From positions 69,745-111,710 of the forward strand of contig JAOACS010000010.1 of assembly GCA_026417655.1 (NCBI GenBank): DNA of 41,966 nucleotides. The letters are read 5' to 3'. The position numbers and the translations under genes were made by a program. Under the pieces are notes generated by a model that saw only the letters and a program-made list of their open reading frames with translations, was not told where the DNA came from and did not search any database. The stretch comes from Syntrophobacterales bacterium (GTDB taxonomy: Bacteria > Desulfobacterota > Syntrophobacteria > Syntrophobacterales > Thermodesulforhabdaceae). Positions 1 to 7,353 of the stretch are shown in pieces (position 1 is the first letter of the stretch; every line of letters starts with the position of its first letter).

Positions 1-665
1 AAATTGTGGATCATGCTACAAAAGGGCCTTTGCCTGTTGGAAGCGTTAGAAATGTAAACTCCTTCTTCATAGCAGGACTCTGCCAGGAGGTTGGAGCTCA
101 GGTAGGGATGGGCACCCTAATCTCTGATAATAAAGAAATACTACATGAAGCCTGTATTAACTCTGCAAAATATAACGATGTTGTAATTCTTTCAGGCGGA
201 AGTTCCGTAGGAATCAGAGATTTTACTCTAAGGGTGTTTCAAGAACTTCCAGAAAGTCGTATTCTCTTCCATGGTGTCGCTATAAAACCAGGAAAACCGA
301 CCATCTTAGCTACAAACAATAAAACCTACTTTTGGGGTCTTCCAGGACAACCTACCTCTGCCCTAATCGTTATGTTTGCTTTGGTTTGCCCATTTCTTTT
401 GGCAATTCAGGGAGTCAACCCCTCCTTCCCCTTCTCAAAGGCAGTAATAGAAGCAAACTTGGCAAGTCGTGTTCCTTCCGTCCACGGTAGAGAAGACTAT
501 GTGCCTGTAAAATTAGTAAAACAGGGGGACAAATGGGTTGCCCGACCTATATTTGGTAAATCAGGGATGATTTCCCTACTGACCAAAGCTGACGGTTTCA
601 TTACAATACCAGAGCATACTGAAGGGTTCGAAGAAGGAAGCATCGTAATAGTTAATCTAATATAA
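1..665 (+). CDS. moeA: Molybdopterin molybdenumtransferase MoeA, 3' part
   Basis: Inserts molybdate (or tungstate) into adenylylated molybdopterin in the last step of Mo/W-cofactor synthesis in the cytoplasm. The reading frame is open from the left edge, so the start lies outside the window and the in-frame GTG at position 6 is not the true start. About 220 C-terminal residues are visible. They contain the MoCF-type core: a GSVRNVNSFF segment (usually G.IRDSNS), the ILSGGSSVG loop, the GVAIKPGKPT stretch and GLPGQPTSALIVM, which normally reads GLPGNPVS. The tail is the usual small C-terminal beta domain. Mo/W enzymes such as formate dehydrogenase fit an anaerobic respirer. The next gene starts 114 bases downstream on the same strand. 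Family assignment is secure; metal preference cannot be read from the sequence. Confidence 0.93.
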   Translation, partial: IVDHATKGPLPVGSVRNVNSFFIAGLCQEVGAQVGMGTLISDNKEILHEACINSAKYNDVVILSGGSSVGIRDFTLRVFQELPESRILFHGVAIKPGKPTILATNNKTYFWGLPGQPTSALIVMFALVCPFLLAIQGVNPSFPFSKAVIEANLASRVPSVHGREDYVPVKLVKQGDKWVARPIFGKSGMISLLTKADGFITIPEHTEGFEEGSIVIVNLI

Positions 666-779
666 ACCGATACTTTCTGAACAGACTGTTTAGATTTAGA
701 TTGATCAGGCTTCGAAGTTTTTGTCATAAGATGAGAGTCCCCTAGCGGGATTAATTCAACAGAAGAAAGGAGCATAGTT

Positions 780-1577
780 ATGGCGAACAACGTCGAACTT
801 AACGAGATCATGATTACAAGGGCAATCATTGATAGATATATGGAAAAGCTCCACCAGAATCTAGAGGTCGACGTGGCCATAGTTGGAGCTGGACCAGCTG
901 GACTGGTAGCAGGAACTTATCTATCAAGGGCTGGATACAAAGTATCAATCTACGAGCGAAAGCTCAGTGTAGGTGGCGGAATGTGGGGCGGTGGCATGCT
1001 ATTTAATGACATAGTCGTTCAGGAAGAGGCCAAACGCATTTTAGAAGATTTCGGAGTAAGGGGTCGTCATTTTACAGAAACCTATTTCACCGCCGATTCA
1101 ATAGAGGCTGTGAGTATGTTGGCAGCAAGGGCTATACAGTCCGGTGTAACCATATTCAATTGCGTTTCCGTAGAAGATGTTGTGATGAGACCGGAGAGAG
1201 TAATTGGATTGGTGATCAACTGGACTGCTGTGGAAATGGCTGGTTTACATGTGGATCCCTTAGCAATAAGAGCTAAATACGTGGTTGATGCCACGGGACA
1301 CGATACGGAGGTGGTAAAGGTGGTTCATAGAAAAGTTCCAGGACGTCTTATGACTCCAAGTGGAAATATAGAAGGTGAAAAATCCATGTGGTCTGATCGA
1401 GCAGAAAAGCTGACTCTAGAAAATACCCGTGAAGTATTTCCCGGGCTATTTGTAGCTGGTATGGCCGCTAATGCAACCTTTGGTGGTCCCCGGATGGGAC
1501 CAATATTCGGTGGGATGCTTCTTTCTGGGGAAAAAGTTGCTATCCATATAATAGAACGTCTTAAGGGGGAACAATAA
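780..1577 (+). CDS. thi4: Thiamine thiazole synthase, Thi4 family (sulfide-using type)
   Basis: Makes the thiazole half of thiamine from NAD and glycine. The 265-residue protein carries an N-terminal FAD/NAD-binding Rossmann motif (VGAGPAGL near residue 36), the glycine-rich [11 protein letters not shown] loop, and a C-terminal [20 protein letters not shown] segment, all Thi4 hallmarks. In yeast Thi4 a cysteine donates its own sulfur once. Here the corresponding AGLHVDP motif has histidine (H157), as in archaeal Thi4 enzymes that use free sulfide catalytically. That fits a sulfide-rich anaerobic cell. The start is supported by AAAGGAG seven bases upstream of ATG. I looked for a TPP riboswitch in the 114-base leader and did not see its conserved core. 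The protein belongs to the Thi4 family, not to ThiG. Confidence 0.93.
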   Translation: MANNVELNEIMITRAIIDRYMEKLHQNLEVDVAIVGAGPAGLVAGTYLSRAGYKVSIYERKLSVGGGMWGGGMLFNDIVVQEEAKRILEDFGVRGRHFTETYFTADSIEAVSMLAARAIQSGVTIFNCVSVEDVVMRPERVIGLVINWTAVEMAGLHVDPLAIRAKYVVDATGHDTEVVKVVHRKVPGRLMTPSGNIEGEKSMWSDRAEKLTLENTREVFPGLFVAGMAANATFGGPRMGPIFGGMLLSGEKVAIHIIERLKGEQ

Positions 1578-1606
1578 TAGCCTATTCAAGTAACTTTGAA
1601 AACTTG

Positions 1607-1655
1607 GAATCCGAGGGAAATATTTGGATTAAGAACACCTAATCCCTTCGGATTC
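1607..1655 (+). terminator. Imperfect hairpin after thi4
   Basis: GAATCCGA pairs with TCGGATTC (8 bp), continued by GGGA/TCCC after a one-base bulge. It lies 30 bases after the thi4 stop codon. There is no clear T-run after it, so it may be a weak terminator or a 3'-end stabiliser. Confidence 0.4.
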
Positions 1656-1754
1656 TATAGAAACGCTACTAAAATCCCTCTTTGATACTCTGAGATTCTG
1701 GGGTTAAAACGAATAAAATACTATAGGAGTAGAGCGAAAGAAAGGTTCGTAAAG

Positions 1755-2427
1755 ATGGGATATCCATAGCAAATAGAAAAAGAAATAGTAACCTTCGTAG
1801 ATATCCTAAGGGCTCTTAAAGCCCATCCAGAATGGCTCGAAGAGCTAAGAAAGTTGATTCTTACTGCAGAGCTATTGGAACTTCCAAAAAATAGACGAGC
1901 TTTTAACTCGAGTTGGTAAACTAGAAGAAGACGTAAACACTATTAAAGAGGATGTCACAACACTCAAGCAAGATGTTGCAATGCTTAAGCAAAACGTTGA
2001 AATCCTTAAACAGGATATGATGTGTATGAAAGGTGAATTTGGAAGATTCAAAGGTAAAGAATTTGAAAGATCAGTTAGAGAGAAATACTATGCCTATTTT
2101 GGGAAACTTCTCAGAAAAAGCAAATTAGTTCCCTTTGAAGAGATTCTCTCAATTCTTGATGATCTAGAAGAAAGGGATTCAATATTAAATCTTGATTTGA
2201 TCGCAAAAGGCCAAATCAAATCTACTGGCAAACAGGTTGTTCTTGGAGTAGAAGTGTCGTATAGCCTGTATGAAGATGACATTAAGAGAGCTTCAGAGAG
2301 AGCCGAGATACTTTCGCGAGTCCTTTTTGAAGAAGTTATCCCAGTAGTTGTAGGAGTTGAAGCTAAAAAAGAAGTAGAAACGCTGGCAGATTCTCTTGGT
2401 GTCCTTCTAATAAAAACCGACTATTAA
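1755..2427 (+). pseudogene. Broken coiled-coil, PD-(D/E)XK-nuclease-like protein
   Basis: Resembles the uncharacterised coiled-coil plus restriction-endonuclease-fold proteins common in thermophiles and archaea (COG5493/DUF3782-like, from memory). A ribosome site (AAAGG, 1741-1745) and ATG at 1755 are followed by an in-frame TAG at 1767. After that the frame reads EIVTFVDILRALKAHPEWLE and on to LELPK, a typical start for the family. At a run of six A's (1896-1901) the frame must shift by one base to continue into IDELLTRVGKLEEDV, then heptad repeats (TLKQDVAMLKQNVEILKQD) and the domain with GRFKGKEFER and GVEVSYSLYEDDIKRA. The part from ATG 1981 is open to the stop at 2427 (148 codons) and could still be translated, but the start codon of the ancestral gene is cut off by two lesions. 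No function is known. The frameshift could also be a sequencing error or slippage; the TAG is harder to explain away. Confidence 0.7.
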
Positions 2428-2465
2428 CAAGGTATCCAATCGCTTAAAATCATTTTATAATCAAT

Positions 2466-2496
2466 GTAAACTTTTCACCCCCTAGCTGTATCTAAA
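2466..2496 (+). promoter_or_regulatory. Candidate ECF-sigma promoter
   Basis: GTAAACTT (2466-2473) and TCTAAA (2491-2496), separated by 17 bases, resemble the GGAACTT / TCTAA pattern of RpoE-like ECF promoters. It sits about 70 bases ahead of the secreted-protein gene and the ECF sigma gene, as expected for self-regulation. Inferred from pattern only. Confidence 0.33.
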
Positions 2497-2566
2497 AATA
2501 TGATAGATATAACATGGGTGACTAATACCCTGAAGAATGGACCTGCCAATAGAGGAGGTAATGGAA

Positions 2567-2866
2567 ATGAGAAGATTTAATTCTATTCTGCTAACTATAT
2601 TGGTAACTATATGCATATCGCTAACCCTCACAGGTTTAAGCGAAGCGTGTTGCGGTAGTTCAATAGGTTACTATAAGGGAGACTATGATCCACGGCAATA
2701 TAGGATGGTTGTGCCTTCTCCATATTGTTATGGCTATTACTGTTGCCGACCTTGTCCACCACCCAAGTTTTACTACTATAAACCGCATCCACGATATTGC
2801 CCCCCTAGAAGTTACGTTCCTGCTCATGGATGGTATCTGGATTTAAGATTTAAAAACTATTTTTAG
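2567..2866 (+). CDS. Small secreted Cys/Tyr/Pro-rich protein
   Basis: A 99-residue protein of unknown function. ATG 2567 is chosen because GGAGGT at 2554-2559 is seven bases upstream; the ATG at 2561 is only one base from it. The N-terminus is a clear signal peptide: MRRFN, a hydrophobic stretch ILLTILVTICISLTLTGL, then a cleavage-like SEA. The mature part is very rich in Tyr, Pro and Cys (YYCCRPCPPPKFYYYKPHP), has eight cysteines after the signal, and ends in an aromatic KNYF. It looks like an exported structural or cell-surface protein, perhaps disulfide-linked or metal-binding. It lies 12 bases upstream of an ECF sigma/anti-sigma operon and may be part of the same envelope-stress unit. I recognise no family. 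Confidence 0.75.
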   Translation: MRRFNSILLTILVTICISLTLTGLSEACCGSSIGYYKGDYDPRQYRMVVPSPYCYGYYCCRPCPPPKFYYYKPHPRYCPPRSYVPAHGWYLDLRFKNYF

Positions 2867-2878
2867 CAAGAGGCAAAG

Positions 2879-3460
2879 GTGGCTGTTAAAACACCAATAG
2901 TCCTGACGAAAGCTGAAGAAGGAACCTTAGAAGAGGCTAAGGGCGGCAATTCGGAAGCCTATGAACAGATCTTTCTCTCTTACCGAGAAAAAGTTTTCAA
3001 CGCGGCCTATCATCTCTGTAACTTTGATCGCGAAGCCGCCCTTGATCTAACCCAGGATGTATTCCTGAAAGTGTGGGAAAAACTATATCAATTCGACTCT
3101 CGAAGCGATCTTTACACATGGATTTACCGCATCATGATAAATATTTACCTTAAAGAACGAAGAAAAAAGCGGTTATACGAAAAATTCCTTCAAATCTTTC
3201 AGTTTCTAATAGAGGATCGGAATAATCGTAATGAAGAGCCATGTAGTAGTATCGAACAACAAGAGCTTAGGAGAGCTATTGTCAAAGCCATGGAAAAATT
3301 ATCCTCAAAACAGGAAATAGTTTTCAAACTAAAAATATTTGATGGAATGACATTTTCTAAGATCTCAGAAGTAACAGGTATGGCCGAAGGAACTGTCAAG
3401 ACTCATTTTACAAGAGCTATCCACACCTTACAAAGGGAACTCAGGGAGTGGTTACCATGA
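2879..3460 (+). CDS. RNA polymerase ECF sigma factor (RpoE-like)
   Basis: Directs RNA polymerase to a small set of promoters. The 193-residue protein has sigma region 2 at about residues 28-100, with DLTQDVFLKVWEKL and the RSDLYTWIYRIMINIYLKERRKKR stretch split across regions 2.3-2.4 and the linker. Sigma region 4 is at about 120-190, with LSSKQEIVFKLKIFDGMTF and the helix-turn-helix ISEVTGMAEGTVKTHFTRA. Regions 1 and 3 are absent, as in all ECF factors. The GTG start at 2879 is preceded by AGAGG five bases upstream. The gene overlaps its anti-sigma partner by ATGA, so the two are translationally coupled. The target promoters are unknown; the pattern at 2466-2496 is a candidate. Confidence 0.93.
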   Translation: MAVKTPIVLTKAEEGTLEEAKGGNSEAYEQIFLSYREKVFNAAYHLCNFDREAALDLTQDVFLKVWEKLYQFDSRSDLYTWIYRIMINIYLKERRKKRLYEKFLQIFQFLIEDRNNRNEEPCSSIEQQELRRAIVKAMEKLSSKQEIVFKLKIFDGMTFSKISEVTGMAEGTVKTHFTRAIHTLQRELREWLP

Positions 3461-3948
3461 AACAATGTAGCTATACTGCTCAAAAAAGAGATGAGCTTAT
3501 TATTAGAATCATCACAGAAGAAATATCTCAGGAAGAAAGAGATTCTTTCTATGATCATCTCACGCACTGTGAGGCATGCAGAGATAGGTTTGAAAAAACA
3601 AAGGAACTTACTAATAAATTAATTGGAATCTCACGACCATCCCCCCTTACACCTATAGAAATGGCTCTTTTGAATCGGCTCATAAAGGAATCTCCTAGTC
3701 TCCATCGTAAGTTTCTTCCTATCAATATCTTGCTAAAGACAACCATGGCTATAGCCTTTACATTAGTACTTATCTTCACCGGGTGGGAAATTCAGCGCAA
3801 ATTACCTCTGAATAATCCAAATATCAATAAAGAGATTTTTTCTAAGGAAGATATGGACTTGATAGATAATTTGGAGATGCTTAAAGAGCTAGAAACTATC
3901 GAAAAGCTAGTTAAAACCCTTAATAAGAATTCGGAAAATCATTCATGA
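3457..3948 (+). CDS. Zinc-finger anti-sigma factor, single-pass membrane protein
   Basis: Binds and silences the ECF sigma factor encoded just upstream until an envelope signal releases it. The N-terminal cytoplasmic domain has the zinc-binding anti-sigma signature H-x3-C-x2-C (DHLTHCEACRDRF, around residues 33-45). One membrane segment follows (ILLKTTMAIAFTLVLIFTGW, around 92-111), and then a short charged outer tail of about 50 residues with LEMLKELETIEKLVK. The ATG at 3457 is used because AGGGAG lies nine bases upstream and because it gives the ATGA overlap with the sigma stop codon; the GTG at 3448 is less likely. The next gene again overlaps by ATGA. Role is assigned by motif and context. 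Confidence 0.88.
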   Translation: MKQCSYTAQKRDELIIRIITEEISQEERDSFYDHLTHCEACRDRFEKTKELTNKLIGISRPSPLTPIEMALLNRLIKESPSLHRKFLPINILLKTTMAIAFTLVLIFTGWEIQRKLPLNNPNINKEIFSKEDMDLIDNLEMLKELETIEKLVKTLNKNSENHS

Positions 3949-4313
3949 TTAGTAGTGAAAAGAGATCTACCAAATTAGTTTTTATAATCCTTGCGATAGG
4001 AGTCCTTATGGTTTCTGGAAAGGTCCAGGCCTCCTCTCCATTAATAATGGCTCAAAACACCATCTCTCAGATTCCGGATGATCGTTACAGGGAGTGGGAA
4101 CAACTATCTCCACAGGAAAAGGAGAAGCTACGGAGTAAATGGCGATATTATAAAAGTCTACCTACTAATGAGCAACAGCTCTTAAAGGATAAGTACGAAG
4201 AGTGGAAAAAACTCTCCCCTGAGGAGCAACATAATATGAGAGAAAAACTAAAGCGATGGGAAGAGCTTTCCCCAGAAGAACAAGAAACGATACGCCAAAG
4301 ATTCAAAAGGTAA
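3945..4313 (+). CDS. DUF3106-like exported protein
   Basis: A 122-residue protein with an N-terminal signal peptide (LVFIILAIGVLMVSGKVQA). It is followed by three repeats of a short helical unit: REWEQLSPQEKEKLRSKW, YEEWKKLSPEEQHNMREK and KRWEELSPEEQETIRQRF. This W..LSPEE pattern is that of DUF3106 proteins, which often sit next to ECF sigma/anti-sigma pairs. It resembles the periplasmic Spy/CpxP/ZraP stress proteins in size and Q/E/R richness, so a role as a periplasmic sensor or buffer for the anti-sigma factor is plausible but is inference. The start overlaps the anti-sigma stop (ATGA). Its stop is directly adjacent to the end of the convergent redox operon, leaving no room for a separate terminator. 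Confidence 0.82.
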   Translation: MISSEKRSTKLVFIILAIGVLMVSGKVQASSPLIMAQNTISQIPDDRYREWEQLSPQEKEKLRSKWRYYKSLPTNEQQLLKDKYEEWKKLSPEEQHNMREKLKRWEELSPEEQETIRQRFKR

Positions 4314-4314
4314 A

Positions 4315-5115
4315 TTAAACCTTATTCAGGGGACAAACTTCATTATCCTTGACCCCTGTTTGGTAACCCAACTCTTCCTCCATTATGGCGTTAATTTTCC
4401 TGTAAAGCGTTCTCAATGGTATATGGGCTGGACAGGTCTCCTCACATAAACCACAATCTATACATCTTCCAGCCATATGAAGAGCTCTCACAAGATGAAA
4501 TATAGGAAATTCAGCGGGAGTTTGACCTGGTTTTACAAGTAGTGGATCCTCAAGAGAACAATCTCTACAGAAACATACGGGACATATATTCCTACATCCG
4601 TAGCACTTTATACATCGTATAAAGGCTTCATCCCAGAAAACCTTTCTTTCCTCAATAGATAGGGACTCAAGGTATGCTCCAAGAGTGTTCGAATAAGTAA
4701 AGTCGACAACAGGTTTTCCTACTATCAGGTTATCAGGATAGGGTTTTTTGCATCCGCACTTCTTTATCCATTCGCCGGAGCAGGCAATACCCACAAGAAC
4801 CAAACGATCTAGATCCACCTGATTCCATTTTGACATCTCAAAAAGGGCGCGCTCATCACATCCCCTAACCATCACCCCCAGTTTCCCCTCAGGCCAAGAA
4901 TCGAGCAATCGCCGGCATATATCACCTATGGGATACCTTTCGACATTACAAACCTCGTCGTGATCCAACTCCATAAAGTCCAGTTCACCGATGGTCCGAA
5001 AAATAGCCGGAATCAGATGCCCTCCCTCTCTTCTATACCCAACAAAGGCCTTAATCATCTCCTTCTCAAATAACTGCATTACGTAATCTCTAAGGAAATT
5101 TAAATCTTCTCTCAC
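4315..5115 (-). CDS. FrhB/FdhB-like iron-sulfur flavoprotein subunit
   Basis: Resembles the beta subunit of F420-reducing hydrogenase/formate dehydrogenase (FrhB/FdhB), which passes electrons between a flavin site and Fe-S clusters. The middle carries VMVRGCDERAL and VGIACSGEWIKKCGCKKP, typical of this family. Two ferredoxin-like cysteine groups follow: CIKCYGCRNICPVCFCRDC and CIDCGLCEETCP. It is the last gene of the Hdr/MvhD operon and may be the electron input or output module for the HdrA/MvhD complex. I choose GTG 5115, because TGAGG lies eight bases upstream and this start follows the MvhD stop codon. ATG 5154 would overlap MvhD by 29 bases and lacks a ribosome site. Whether its cofactor partner is F420, a ferredoxin or something else cannot be told. 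Confidence 0.82.
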   Translation of the reverse strand: MREDLNFLRDYVMQLFEKEMIKAFVGYRREGGHLIPAIFRTIGELDFMELDHDEVCNVERYPIGDICRRLLDSWPEGKLGVMVRGCDERALFEMSKWNQVDLDRLVLVGIACSGEWIKKCGCKKPYPDNLIVGKPVVDFTYSNTLGAYLESLSIEERKVFWDEAFIRCIKCYGCRNICPVCFCRDCSLEDPLLVKPGQTPAEFPIFHLVRALHMAGRCIDCGLCEETCPAHIPLRTLYRKINAIMEEELGYQTGVKDNEVCPLNKV

Positions 5116-5125
5116 CTGATTATCC

Positions 5126-5611
5126 TCATGATCCAAAACCGCTAAGGTTCTCATGATATCTATTCATTGAATCTTTACTCACCCTCTGCAAAACAGGCGA
5201 TCTTCTTAAAGGTGACGGGCCAAGCTCTATCAACTCTTTTGTGAAGTCAGAGATCGTTTCAACAAGCTCGGAAGCTTCTGCGGAAGAGACCCATCTAACC
5301 CTAAGTCTTTCAGGTTCAATCCCGTAAAAGGGAAGGAATCCCTTAAGCAGTCGCATTCTTTTGTCCGTCATGTAATTCCCAGTTTGGTAGTGACAATCAC
5401 CAAGACGGCACCCACCGACCAACACTCCATCTACCCCCTCCTGAAAAGCTCTCAAAATATGGTGAGGTGACACACTACCAGAACACATCACCCTAATAAC
5501 CCTTATATTAGGTGGGTATTGAAACCGACTGACCCCAGCCAGGTCAGCAGCTGCATAGGCTCACCACGTGCAAAAAAAACAAAGAATAATCGGTTTGAAG
5601 GTCTCTTCCAT
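5126..5611 (-). CDS. mvhD: MvhD-type [2Fe-2S] subunit, selenoprotein (Sec17)
   Basis: Delta-subunit-like electron carrier that normally connects a hydrogenase or formate dehydrogenase to HdrA through a [2Fe-2S] cluster. ATG 5611 follows a GGGGA ribosome site. Translation runs through an in-frame TGA at 5561-5563 and gives 161 residues. The TGA sits at residue 17 of C-F-F-C-T-W-U-A-Y, where the paralogue 4.8 kb upstream in the same operon has C-N-W-C-A-Y with cysteine. The protein continues without further interruption through [24 protein letters not shown] and GGCRLGDCHY to ERLRVRWVSSAEA. A 6-bp hairpin with GG in its loop starts 13 bases after the TGA. If TGA were a stop, a 16-residue fragment would result and the downstream frame would lack a proper start. 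Selenocysteine is the best reading; delta subunits of this type are known selenoproteins in methanogens. Confidence 0.87.
5529..5547 (-). promoter_or_regulatory. Candidate bacterial SECIS hairpin for MvhD Sec17
   Basis: On the minus strand CTGACCTGGCTGGGGTCAG forms a 6-bp stem (CTGACC/GGTCAG) with a 7-base loop that contains GG. The stem begins 13 bases after the TGA at 5561-5563, within the usual range for a bacterial SelB-recognised element. Confidence 0.6.
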
Positions 5612-5619
5612 TGTTTCCC

Positions 5620-7353
5620 CTAGATCCTTTCATATTTAGTTAATATCTCTTTTAGGGATTCAACTGAGGCATGCACTTGGGAAAGGAGCTGTTTAGGATT
5701 AAACCCCTTAAGCTGCACACTCTGAGAGGGGCAAACACCTGTGCAGGTTCCACAGCCTTTACACAATATGGGGTTCACTTCGCAAACATCCTTCACCTCA
5801 TCGTAGGTGATAGCGCCGTAGGGACAAACTCCTAGACATCCCTTGCAACCACAGCAGCTGAGAGCGTTAACTTCCGCCACAATAGCACTTGAGACCACTT
5901 TACCTTTGCTAAGAAGCGCTCCAACTCTGGCAGCAGCACCCATCCCTTGAATCCTTGCCTCTTCAGCCGTGCACGGGAAACGGCAACTTCCACAAAGGAA
6001 AACTCCATCGGTTGCAAAATCTAGAGGCCTCAGTTTTACGTGAGCTTCCAGAAAGAAACCATTAGCGTCCACAGGAACACGAAGAAGATTAGCGATAGCT
6101 GTAGCATCGTCTGAAGCTATAAGAGGTGTAGAAAGAACTAAGAGGTCACATGGAAGTCCTATTACTTCATCGCTAAAAATATTGCTTTTAAAAAGCACCC
6201 TCCCTTCCCTCACTTCGGGCGGTCTGTTAACATCGTAAACGTAAAACTTTATGCCCATGGAACGAGCCTTCCAAAGCATAGCTTCAAAATCGGAACCGTA
6301 GGTCTGCATGTCACGATACAGTATGGAAACTCGAGTATCCGGAAAGAGCTCTTTAAGTAGTATCGCATTCTTTACCGCTGTTATACAACATATACGACCG
6401 CAATAGGATTTTTCTCCTTCCTTCTGAGACCTAGCTCCCACACACTGAATCATTACAACATCTTTTCCTAGGGCATCACCTTCTCTTTTCCTGAGACACT
6501 TTTCTAGTTCTAACTGGGTGATTATACCTCTTCCATCGTAACCATAAAGTCCCAGGGGAACATAAGGCTTAGCACCTATAGCAACAACAACTGCACTAAC
6601 TGTTTCCTGAAGCTCCTCCCCTTCCCTAGTCTCTATCCTTATTCGGTAATTTCCCACATATCCTTCTATACCCCTGACCGTTGCTCCCAGGTATAGCCTT
6701 ATTCCTGAATGGTTCTCCACCCTAGCTATAAGGGGATTTAATACCTCTTCAGGACTACTAAAGTGGGGAGCTAGGCTACTTAGGTAGGAGACTAATCCCC
6801 CTAGATGAGGTGACTTTTCCACTAAAACAACAGAGACCCCCATATCCGCAAGTGATTCTGCCGCAGAAAGCCCAGCAATACCTCCACCGATAACAGCAAC
6901 CTTCGCCTCAATCGGCACCTCAAGATCCTCTTGGGGTTCTAAAAACCAAGCTTTGGCAACACCCATGCGAACAAGAGTTTTCGCCTTCTCTGTTGCTTCC
7001 TCAAAGTCTTTCATGTGAACCCAAGAGCACTGATCTCTTATGTTAACCATTTCAAAAAGATATGGGTTCAGTCCTACTTCCTTACAGGAACTTCTAAAAA
7101 GCGGTTCATGAGTTCTAGGAGAGCAGGAAGCTACAACCACCCGCGTTAAGCCCTTATCTAAGATAGCCCTTTTAATCTCCGCAATGCCGGATTCCGAACA
7201 GGTATAGAGGTTCGTAGTGGAAAAAACAACTCCTGGAAGGGTTGAAGCGTATTCGGCAACAGCTTTACAATCGAGATATCCAGCAATATTCGATCCACAG
7301 TGGCAGACAAAAACTCCAATTCTTACATCTTCAGGTTTCTCAAAATCCTTCAT
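5620..7353 (-). CDS. hdrA: HdrA-like FAD/iron-sulfur protein, C-terminal-type half
   Basis: Flavin-containing electron-bifurcation-type subunit of heterodisulfide-reductase-like complexes. The 577-residue protein begins with the HdrA N-terminal domain ([14 protein letters not shown] at about 12-25, [13 protein letters not shown] at about 84). The FAD-binding Rossmann motif [15 protein letters not shown] lies near 152, and the C-terminal part holds two ferredoxin clusters (CCGCKGCLGVCP and CKGCGTCTGVCP). It corresponds to residues 456-1032 of the fused double HdrA at the head of the operon. Here the two halves are separate genes joined by an ATGA overlap (7350-7353), so they are probably made in equal amounts and assemble together. 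No Sec codon is seen in this half. Confidence 0.9.
   Translation of the reverse strand: MKDFEKPEDVRIGVFVCHCGSNIAGYLDCKAVAEYASTLPGVVFSTTNLYTCSESGIAEIKRAILDKGLTRVVVASCSPRTHEPLFRSSCKEVGLNPYLFEMVNIRDQCSWVHMKDFEEATEKAKTLVRMGVAKAWFLEPQEDLEVPIEAKVAVIGGGIAGLSAAESLADMGVSVVLVEKSPHLGGLVSYLSSLAPHFSSPEEVLNPLIARVENHSGIRLYLGATVRGIEGYVGNYRIRIETREGEELQETVSAVVVAIGAKPYVPLGLYGYDGRGIITQLELEKCLRKREGDALGKDVVMIQCVGARSQKEGEKSYCGRICCITAVKNAILLKELFPDTRVSILYRDMQTYGSDFEAMLWKARSMGIKFYVYDVNRPPEVREGRVLFKSNIFSDEVIGLPCDLLVLSTPLIASDDATAIANLLRVPVDANGFFLEAHVKLRPLDFATDGVFLCGSCRFPCTAEEARIQGMGAAARVGALLSKGKVVSSAIVAEVNALSCCGCKGCLGVCPYGAITYDEVKDVCEVNPILCKGCGTCTGVCPSQSVQLKGFNPKQLLSQVHASVESLKEILTKYERI

Noticed and set aside
666-779. TPP riboswitch before thi4
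   Set aside because: The conserved CTGAGA and ACC..TGAACCTGAT elements are missing; only a 4-bp hairpin is seen.
497-880. 127-codon minus-strand frame over moeA and thi4
   Set aside because: It is antisense to two genes with clear families and has no family features.
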